This document shows, piece by piece, positions 55,921 to 64,000 of a stretch of DNA of 64,000 bases (within the stretch, counting starts at the first letter, position 1; each line of letters opens with the position of its first letter). The stretch spans positions 119,524,413 to 119,588,412 of the forward strand of contig NC_051083.1 in NCBI RefSeq assembly GCF_004664715.2. Reading direction: 5' to 3'. The notes under the pieces were generated by a model. That model had not been told where the DNA came from. It was given only the letters and a program-made list of their open reading frames with translations, and made no database searches. Source of the DNA: Peromyscus leucopus. Its lineage: Eukaryota > Chordata > Mammalia > Rodentia > Cricetidae. Position numbers and translations under genes: made by a program.

Positions 55921-57573
55921 CTTTTTCAATTAAGAAATGTAACCAAATAGCCTTTGGCTTAGCAATTAAGTTTATCAGGACATCTTGCAGGACAGCTAAC
56001 ATCATCTAGCCTTGCACTGTTCCCAGTGTTTTCAACATCTCTCCCACATCATCACACATTGTTCTTTTGTTCAGTTGGGAGAACTGACCTCATTTTTAAT
56101 TGTTCTCTCAAAGTTAACTGTTAAATAGCAGTAGACATCATGTACATAAGAAGAGACCACCCCTCCTCAATTCTGGGTCTTAGAGACTTCTGGAAATACT
56201 TTGGGATAAGAGAATATACATCGAAAGGATTTGGAGTCCTGCAAATGTAGGTGACCAAAGGAGTTAGTGTATCTAGGCACAGATATAATGATGACCTTAT
56301 TCGTACCCAAAAGTTAATGAAGCTTGGGCAAAGTGCCCTTAAGTCAGGGGTTCTTGTGCTTTAGCATACAAATCTCAAAAGATGTCTACCCTTAGAGATT
56401 GTGACTTTAGAAGGTGGAGTGAAGCCCGAAATTCCCCATTTCTCATACTCTCTCAGGAGCTATTGATGATACAGGGCCAGAAACCACACTTCAACAACCA
56501 CTGACAGAAGGAAGGAATCACCCCTTCTTAGCAGGTGAAACCAGGAAAAGCTTCATAGGAAATGTATGGTACTGAGACCATCAATAGGAGCTACAAAAGA
56601 CTCCTCTCTGTTTCTTTGGATGGCATCTGAAAGTAAATTGATCACATGATGATCTACTTCAATTGCTAACAAAATGATGAGGAACACATCCATTCTTTTA
56701 CCTAAGAACCTAACCATCCCTAGAAAATGTTGCTTTTTGGTAGTGCAGTCTTAAGGGATGCCAAAGTTTTGTCAAATAAACATGATGGGGAACGTTTGAA
56801 TGACAGTTGGTTATTTCTGTATTGTGAATTTGGATTCTATGACTCCTACATCATTTATAAAGGAGGAAAGAGGAGCACAGGTGGTTTTCATTTTCTACCA
56901 TTAAATATGATAGATTATTAATCAGCATTCCAGAAAGATAGCCACCCTGTAGTCTCTGGGAAACCATCACTAAATTAATAGCATCAGTCTCTACCCAAGT
57001 GATGAAGAGGCTTTGTAGTCTGCCTCCCTGTTGGCCAACATTCTTCGGGTGGATTTTTAGATTGAGCAGAGCCCAGCAGTGGTATTAGTCTCCCTGGAGG
57101 TTCGCACAGATGAACAGTGTTCATGCTGATACTTTGTAGTGGCTTGGAGTTATCTTGTTATAAATCGGAAATATGTTTTGGTTGAAAGCGTATTTCTTTT
57201 TAAATGCCTCTAATATATTTAGAGGAGTACAATTTCTAGACTTCAGAGTGCTTTGCTGCATCCTATATCATACATTTTAAACTTTGCTGGATTCTGCCAA
57301 GTTACCACCGGGACAAGTTAAGCTGATTTACATCCACAATCAAGAGAATAATCAGGTCCTATCTTTTGCAAATACTGGCTGTTTCTGTTCTTCCAAACTT
57401 AGACCATGCTGAATGTTGAAAATATATTAGCTTGTACTGCACTAACAGCCAGTGAACTTCGGTTAATTCAGATGTTTTTTTGACTCAACATTTCTTCCTC
57501 TGATTTGCTTGCTATCATTGCATGTTGGGTTTCCTGTTGGTTTGTTTGCCTGCTCTTCATGAGTTGTAGTTCT

Positions 57574-57575
<2 letters not shown>
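55921..57575. other. Intergenic, no gene seen
   Basis: Unique-looking sequence. No VGLL1-like coding exon is recognised. Confidence 0.4.

Positions 57576-57622
<47 letters not shown>
57576..57622. repeat. (CA)n microsatellite
   Basis: About 23 CA units followed by GTGCGCGCGTGCATGCATGC. Confidence 0.95.
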
Positions 57623-57632
<10 letters not shown>

Positions 57633-59955
57633 TGCATGCATGCAACCATTGTGAGCAAGTGAGCAGGTACCACAAGAATTTCTTTTAGTTGGCCATTTGT
57701 TTTGTAACTTGTGGATTGGGGCACACATGTTCACTGTGTTTTGATTAGTAAAGTGTTTTCTTTACTGAGTGTCATGTGAGGCTTAGAGAGACCATTCCCA
57801 TCTCAATATATTTATTGAAATATATTTCCCAGATACATAGCTCTATTTTTCTTTTATTAGTTTAAAAGTATATTTTATGACTACATCTTTAGCCTTATGA
57901 TATTTCCATTTATATAAAGTGTGGGAGAATTTAAGAAAGTTTTAGACATATTAGGATATCTGTCAGAGGAGAGATGTCTGTCTGGGCTGGAGATGGAAAC
58001 TTGTGAGTTGAAGTTATATAAAAGACTCCAAGAGAATACCATTGTGTCATATCTGGAACTTTTTTTTTCAGATGTCTCTAAATATTGAGCAGAAAGAGCT
58101 GATTGAGAAGAAAGGACTTTGTCTCTGATCATAGAAAAACCAGAGAGGGTGGTTTTGCCATGGAAGCCAGGCAGAGTATGTTTGAAGAGTCAAATGAAGC
58201 GGCCATCTCTGCTTTGAGATTGTAAGACAGAGCCAAGCCATTGGATTTAGAAGCATTGAGGTTATTAGTAACCTTGAAAAGAGAAAGCCTGGTGGCATCG
58301 TCACAGTGGAAGCCCTATGTAGTGGGTTTGGAGGGAATCTAAAGGTGAAAAGTTGAGACAGTGACTGTAGACAGATTCAAGAAGCTGTGCTATGGAAAGG
58401 ATCAAAGACATGGGAATGGAGGCTGAAGACGAGGTGTGAAACACACGCTTTAACAATGACAGGAAAGGTAGAGTGGAGATGGAGATGTTGAAGCAGGAGA
58501 GAAAGGGAGAACAGATGTAACATGTACAAACCTTAAGTTTGATTCTTTTCTCAATGAATAGCCTGATATCTCAAAATCATCACTTGATTTATCTAAACTT
58601 TCCTCTGATTTGAACACAATCTAAGACAATTTTCAAGTGATTTCTATGGCTCCTTGTTTTGTTGGGTCATTTTACTTCTTTAAGAACTGTATCTTTATCC
58701 CTTATCATTTCTTTTGTATACCAGACTACTTTGTCCTATGGATATCATACTCTCTTGGACATCTCTAAAGACACTAATTGCAGTTTTGAACTGTACCTTC
58801 CATTTCCATGTTAGCTTTCTCCTTAGATGTTGGTTGTTTTGGCTTATCAACTTAGTGTGTCCATATCCCATTGTCAGTTGATGCTACACTTTGGTAAGTA
58901 GTGTAGGGTTCTCAGTGCATCTAAAAGTTACAGTTCATCTGATAGGCCTCATCTCTAAATTTGGCAGTTGTTCAAGTGAATGAGTGAGTACCTACAGAAG
59001 AGTTCCTGTTGATTGTAGGTGTGTGTGTGTGTGTGGGGGGTGCTACCGAAGTCTGGATACCTAGTGGTTCAGAATTTGGGAAAGCATCTTACTAGATGTG
59101 TTGCAGGATGTAACAGTGGCACTAACATGTCCTTTGTCACCATATCCTATATTGACCACCAAATTACCTGGGCATTCACCTTTTCTCTTTCCAATCAGAG
59201 GGACCACTGTAGGTTTCCTTTCTGTGCATGGGAAGGGCCTTGTTTAGAAAGCTGTTCTTGCTGGGTGTAGCCAGAGGTGAACACTATATAGCAAGACTGC
59301 ACAAAGCTGGAGAGTGGCCAGTCTGCCTTGGCAGACCTTCAGCTCAATTCGCTGCTTTTTGCATCATGACTCACTCTAGCTCAAGGCTGCTGCCAACTTT
59401 GAGTACTTTCTGGGGCTCCATTTAGAAGATTCATGACCACTTCTTCAAAATCCTTCCCCTGTTGCTGTGTTAGGAGAATGTGAGTCCCAGAGCTTTAGTA
59501 CTGCTTCTGGGAGGTCACCAGCACAGTGATCTGGCATATAGACTAGAAAGTCAGGCTGCCAGACTATTAAACACTGATTACACTCACTGTGACTCTGTTT
59601 GCTCCATTTAAAAAATTTTGGGTAATCATAGTAGTTGTCTTGTAGAATTATTTAAATGGAGTAATACCTGTAAACTAACTGACTTGCTATGATTTTATAA
59701 TCTACTAGTGAGACTTCTTCTAGGGCTCTCTGGATTGTTTTATTTTTCTGTTTCTTTTTACAATTTAGTGGGATTTGGAAAAAAGATCAAACTGTAGTGC
59801 ATTGACTCAGCCCATCACTTTAGAATATGAATGAGCACCTGTCTTTGAAAACTATATAAAAAAGAACATTCTAAGTTCCTAACTGTCTAACATTTGGGAC
59901 TGCATCTTCTCTCTATTTAGCTAGAATAAGATAGTGCAATTTTAAGAAACTTTAG
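57623..59955. other. Intergenic, old repeat remnant
   Basis: 58080-58440 resembles the same ancient repeat as 54.7-55.4 kb ('gccattggatttagaagcat', 'tgaggttattagtaaccttg'). A (GT)n/G-run lies at about 59020-59040. Otherwise there is nothing recognisable. Confidence 0.35.
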
Positions 59956-59959
59956 ACTT

Positions 59960-60180
59960 CAGGTGTGCTGCTATATGCGTGTAGTTGCAGAATTTGGGAG
60001 ACTGGGGGGGAGAGACAGACAGAGACAGAGACACAGAGACAGAGACACACAGAGACAAACAGAGAGAGACACACAGAGACAGAGACACAGAGACAGAGAA
60101 AGAGAGAGATATCTGAGTCTGAGACCAACCTGAGAAACAGTGAGAATCTGTTTCCAACAAAAAGGAATAAAACAAAACAA
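59960..60180 (+). mobile_element. B1-like SINE interrupted by (GACACA)n repeat
   Basis: 'gtgtagttgcagaatttggg' on one side and 'gagaccaacctgagaaacag' on the other flank a GACAGA/GACACA repeat (60005-60112). An AAAACAAAACAAAA tail follows. Confidence 0.55.
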
Positions 60181-60227
60181 AAGCCTTAGCATTCATCTAA
60201 AAGAACATTCTTACTTTTTTCTTTTTT

Positions 60228-60547
60228 TATATTTTCTTTTTTTATTTTACAATACTATTCAGTTCTACATAATAGCCACAGATTCCCTTGTTCTCCCCCT
60301 TCCTGCCTCCTCCCCCCCCCAGCCCACCCCCATTCCCACCTCCTCCAGATCAAGGTCTTCCCCGAGGACTGGGATCGACCTGATAGACTCAGTCCAGGCA
60401 GGTCCAGTCCCCTCCTCCCAGATTGAGCCAAGCGTCCCTGCATAAGCTCCAGGTTTCAAACAGCTAACTCATGCAACGAGCCCAGGACCTGGCACCAGTG
60501 CCTAGATGCCTCCCAAACAGATCAAGCCAATCGACTGTCTCACCTAT
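60228..60547 (-). mobile_element. L1 3' UTR, antisense
   Basis: T-run then 'ttcagttctacataatagcc', C-rich stretch, 'ccgaggactgggatcgacct', 'ccctgcataagctccaggtt' and 'tcaagccaatcgactgtctc'. Same segment as the L1 part of the U6-L1 chimera but extending further. Confidence 0.8.
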
Positions 60548-60952
60548 TCTTACTTTCAAACTAGGCAAAGAATAGAACCTCTCCAGGATTGAATATCTGT
60601 TTAGAGGGATGTCCTAGAGTAGAGTTGAGTGGAATCAAGGTCTCTTGTTTCCTAGTTCAATTCCATGACTTCTGAAAATATGGAAATGACTGCTCCCTAA
60701 CATATGCACCCAGGGCTTAAACTTCATTTTGTCTGTTGGCTTCCTAACTCATTTCTTCTTAAAACAATGCTGTTCCTCTTTCTGCTGAAATCTATTCTTT
60801 CTACTGGTCTTTTAATCTCATCCTCTCATACTGATTTCCTTGCCATTTTATATTGTTAATGAAAACCTTCATCTTTAATATTTATTTTTCCTTTAATTTT
60901 TGGTACATTTTTATATTTTATGTTCACATCTTCCCCTTTCCATACCCTCTAG

Positions 60953-61484
60953 TGTGGTGATTTTGTGTCCCCCAATAAATTGTGCATCTTAATAAACATA
61001 TCTGTGGTCAGAGAACAGAACAGTCACTAGATAGACATAGAGACCAGAAAAGGTGGCACATACACCTTTAATCCTATCACTTGGGAGGCAGAGATCCATC
61101 CAGATCTCTGTTAGTTCAAGGTCACACTGGAAACAGCCAGGTATGGTGACACACACACCTTTAATCCCAGCACTTGAGAATTTATGTCTTGCTTGGGAAA
61201 GACACATGCCATTAATCACAGGAAGTGATGGCAGGAAGCATAAAGGTATATAAGGCATGAGGACCAGGAACTAGAAGCTTTTAAGTTTTTAGGCTTTTAG
61301 CAGCAGTCAGCTGAGATCCATTCAGATGAGAACTAAGAGGCTTGCATTTTGAGGAAACAGGACCGGCTGAGAAGTTGGCAAGGTGAGGTTAGCTGTGGCT
61401 TGTTCTGTCTCTCTTGTCTTCCAGAGATGGCACTGAGTTTTTTTTTTTATTAATAAGATCTTTTAAGATTCATGTTACATTTGG
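60953..61484 (+). repeat. ERV 5' LTR
   Basis: Begins TGTGGTGATTTTGTG and ends TTCATGTTACA. Contains two B1-like segments ('acctttaatcctatcactt', 'acctttaatcccagcactt'), TATA-like 'ggtatataaggcatgagg' and 'ggaaacaggaccggctgag'. Confidence 0.82.
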
Positions 61485-61485
61485 T

Positions 61486-61503
61486 GCCCAATTTGTGGGT
61501 ATG
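61486..61503 (+). other. Primer-binding-site-like sequence (tRNA-Lys-like)
   Basis: TTGGTGCCCAATTTGTGGG right after the LTR resembles the tRNA-Lys1,2 site pattern TGGCGCCCAACGTGGGG with a few changes. This supports a class II (ERVK-like) assignment. The tRNA identity is inference. Confidence 0.5.
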
Positions 61504-61574
61504 GATTCTTGAAATAGCCACTTGCCTGTGGCCTTGCAGACCCTGGATCAGGCCCGAACTGCACGCAACCAGTT

Positions 61575-61660
61575 GAGGTGGCGCACTCAGGTAGGATTTG
61601 CTGAAGGAGGCAGAGGCAGGAGGTTCCCCAGTTCGAGGCCAGCCTGGGAGGCTTGCTGAG
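61575..61660 (+). repeat. B1-like segment in ERV leader
   Basis: 'gaggcagaggcaggaggttc' followed by 'agttcgaggccagcctggga' is B1 sequence within the ERV interior, upstream of the TGFBR1 block. Confidence 0.65.
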
Positions 61661-61776
61661 GAGAAGCTAGATATGGGGCCTGATTGGGCCACAAACGGTG
61701 ACAGCGGGACCTTGTAAGTGGTGGCTGCTTCTCATTGTGCTGGTGACAATAGCGAGGCTGCTACCATGGACGAAGG

Positions 61777-62327
61777 GTTTACTGCTGCTGGTTCAGAGAA
61801 GAATTGCCAGGACCATCTTGTTACAAGAAAGCATTGGCAAAGGTCAGTTTGGAGAAGTTTGGTGAGGGAAGTGTGTAGAAGAAGTTGCTGTGAAGATACT
61901 TTCTTCTAGGGAAGAATGTTCATGGTTCCAAAAGGAAAAGACTTATCGGACTGATGTTACACCATGAAAACATCCTAGGATTTATAGCAGCAGACAACAA
62001 AGACAATGGCACATGGACTCAGCTGTGGCTGGTGTCAGATTTCCATGAGCATGGATCCCTTTTGGATTACTTGAGTAGATACACTGTTACAGTGGAAGGG
62101 ATGATCAAACTCACTCTGTCCATGGCAAGTGGTCTTGCCCATCATCACATGGAGATTGTTGGTACCCAAGGAAAGCCAGCTATTGCTCACAGAGATTTGA
62201 AATCAAAGAATATCTTGGTGAAGAAGAATGGAACCTGTTGTATTACAAACTTGGGACTGGCTATGAGACACGATTCTGCCACAGATACAACTAATATTGC
62301 TTCAACCCCCAGAGGAGGCACAAAAAG
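61777..62327 (+). pseudogene. Intronless TGFBR1 exon 4-6 fragment inside ERV
   Basis: Encodes a decayed copy of the TGF-beta type I receptor (ALK5) segment from the end of the GS region (after SGSG) to GTKR, about residues 192-377. The real receptor is a membrane Ser/Thr kinase phosphorylating SMAD2/3. Visible: 'LLLVQR' region, glycine loop GKGQFG, then a TGA and short deletions, VAVK, '[20 protein letters not shown]' and '[11 protein letters not shown]'. The DLG motif reads NLG, so the catalytic Mg-binding Asp is lost. One open stretch remains (61954-62352). Introns are absent. Length is 551 nt against 556 expected for exons 4-6. Homology stops sharply at both ends, with no 3' UTR or poly(A). 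It is not a functional gene. Confidence 0.88.
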
Positions 62328-63289
62328 AAAAAATTTCTGCAGTGAACCATGACCACACCTAACAGAGACTTTGAAGTCTTCCAAACAGATGACGGGATCC
62401 CAACGATGACTGCACACAAACTATGATAAAGCCATTAAGCTGATTTGGATTACAAACTGCTCAGGACAATTTTGAGATGGCGAGCTGAGATGATCCAGAT
62501 TCACAGACAACTCGAGCAAGAACTTGAGACAAGCCCTGCACTCTTGCATTATGCAACAAATGATACAGCTAACTCTCCCAGGACTTGACAATTAACCCAA
62601 AAATTTTCTTTTAAGGATCCCCTAAAGATGTCTTCACCCCCAGAAAGCAGGAAGTGGATTTTGGTTGCTCAATGGCTTATGGATAATTGTCATTGTTAAG
62701 GATGGTTGGTTACAAGTTGTTATTGTTAACGGTCAGGAAAAAAAGATAAAAAAGGAGATTAGATTCAGGGTTCTTGGTTAAAAAAAGAAAGAAAAAGAAA
62801 AAAAGAGGATATAGATAAGAGGCAGATTTGAATCCACTCTGAAAAATAAGAGATATAGAAATAATAGGATAAAAGGGTTGATTATTGAATCTACTCTGAA
62901 AAAAGGAAGATATAGAAATGATAAAATAAAAGGTAGATTGTTGAATTTACTATGAAAAGAAAAAAGAGAGATATGGATATGATAAGATAAAAGTGTAGAT
63001 TATTGAATCTACTTTTATAAAGGAACTACTTGTTTTAATATTTTATATTGGATATTTTTGTACATTATATACAAATTTTGTATTTGACTCACCAAAATAG
63101 GATGAATAATGAAATATTGTGTCTGAATTTGTCAAATGTTAATAAACTGGACATTGTTAATTTATATAATAGAGTTTTTTTGTCTGAATCTGTCAAATGT
63201 TAATGGACTAGACATTGTTAATGTAATTCCTGACTGTATATATTGTATATACTTTTTCTTGTATTAGTTATAACTTTTTTTATTTTAGA
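62328..63289 (+). mobile_element. ERV 3' internal region
   Basis: A-rich, non-coding. 62740-63010 contains an imperfect tandem 'agatatagaa...ttattgaatctactctgaaaa' repeat of about 60 bp (three to four copies). 62980-63290 matches the internal tail of the element at 47220-47490, linking the two as one family. Confidence 0.7.
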
Positions 63290-63303
63290 CAAAAAAATGG
63301 GAA

Positions 63304-63787
63304 ATGTGGTGATATTGTGTCCCCTAATATATTGTGCACCCTAAATAAACTTATCTGGAGTCAGAGAACAGAACAGCCACTAGATAGACATAGAGGCCAG
63401 AAAATGGTGGCACATGCCTTTAATCCTATTACCTGGGAGTCAGAGATCCATCCAGATCTCTGTGAGTTCAAGGCCACACTGGAAACAGACAGGTATGGTG
63501 ACTCACACCTTTAACCCCAGGAAGTCATGGCTGGAAGCAGAAAGGTATATAAGGCATGAGGACCAGGAACTAGAGGCTTTTAAGCCTTTAGGCTTTTAGC
63601 AGCAGTTCAGCTGAGATCCATTCAGATGAGGACTCAGAGGCTTCCAGTTTGAGGAAACAGGACCGGCTGAGAAGTTGGCGAAGTGAGGTTAGCTGTGGCC
63701 TGTTCTGTCTCTCTGATCTTTCAGAATTTACTCCAATAACTGGCATTGAGTTTTTTATTAATAAGACATTTTAAGATTCGCATTACA
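63304..63787 (+). repeat. ERV 3' LTR
   Basis: Starts TGTGGTGATATTGTG after the purine tract 'acaaaaaaatgggaaa' and ends TTCGCATTACA. About 50 bp shorter than the 5' LTR because part of the second B1-like segment is missing. Confidence 0.82.
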
Positions 63788-64000
63788 CCCTAACCTTTCT
63801 TTTCTTTTTCTTCCTAGATGTCTCCTTTGTTCCTCTAGACATTTTTACTTCTGCTTTCATTTTATGTATATGTGCATGATTTTATCTCATGATATAAAGC
63901 CAAGGAACCACAGATAAGAAAAAAAACATATGGCATTTGTCTGAGGCTGGCTTGATTTGCTTACTATGGTTATCTCCACTTGATTAATTTTCCTGCGAGC
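63788..64000. other. Flank after ERV
   Basis: No feature recognised. Confidence 0.4.

Larger units (their letters stand above)
60953..63787 (+). mobile_element. Defective class II ERV provirus carrying TGFBR1 exons
   Basis: 5' LTR 60953-61484, a primer-binding-site-like sequence directly after it, a 1.8-kb interior with no gag, pro, pol or env frame that I recognise, a purine tract before 63304, and 3' LTR 63304-63787. The LTRs are related but clearly diverged (I judge roughly 85-90% by eye), so the insertion is old. Flanking 6-mers CTCTAG and CCCTAA may be a decayed target-site duplication. A TGFBR1-derived block in the sense orientation lies inside (61777-62327). The element cannot replicate by itself and would depend on proteins from another copy. 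Confidence 0.8.

Noticed and set aside
61718..61909. 63-codon frame beginning at GTG/ATG before the TGFBR1 block as a leader-kinase fusion
   Set aside because: The frame does not match the receptor reading frame, and the receptor frame has a TGA after the glycine loop.

Overview
The window looks like rodent X-chromosome DNA, most likely a non-Mus muroid such as a cricetid (deer mouse, vole or hamster group). It carries two host protein-coding genes in the conserved X order BRS3 then HTATSF1, both on the + strand. The repeats are rodent-specific: B1, B2, B3 and B4 SINEs, Lx-type L1 tails, MaLR LTRs and a class II ERV LTR family. Both proteins are rodent-like but not identical to the mouse proteins as I remember them. 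The species call is an inference.

Layout. 1-22 kb is gene-poor and made of L1 pieces, SINEs, two MaLR LTRs, an antisense ERV LTR and long GA, CA and TG tracts. 22.07-28.09 kb is Brs3: three coding exons that join in frame to 399 codons, with a long 3' UTR containing a (CA/CG)n-(TA)n tract. 28.1-30.9 kb is intergenic. 30.87-31.66 kb is a CpG-island promoter. 31.66-43.76 kb is Htatsf1: nine coding exons joining to 774 codons, with one non-canonical GC-AG intron and a U6-L1 chimeric retropseudogene lodged at the exon 5 splice donor. 43.8-64 kb is intergenic and repeat-dense: several L1 pieces including an antisense ORF2 segment split by a young B1, and three related ERV LTRs. Two of these LTRs bound a provirus-like element at 60,953-63,787. 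Its interior holds an intronless piece of the TGF-beta type I receptor kinase (TGFBR1) whose ends fall at what I recall as the exon 3/4 and exon 6/7 junctions.

Function. BRS3 is an orphan bombesin-family GPCR. HTATSF1 is a nuclear RNA-binding protein of the U2 snRNP with two RRMs and a long acidic tail. They are neighbours by X synteny, not a functional unit. I found no VGLL1 coding exon (the expected next gene), no tRNA or rRNA gene, no CRISPR array and no prokaryotic feature.

The observations most worth following up are the ERV carrying apparently spliced TGFBR1 exons, the U6-L1 insertion whose 17-bp target-site duplication copied the Htatsf1 exon 5 splice donor, the GC-AG intron, and a 5'-truncated single-LTR ERV insert flanked by a perfect 6-bp repeat inside a SINE.
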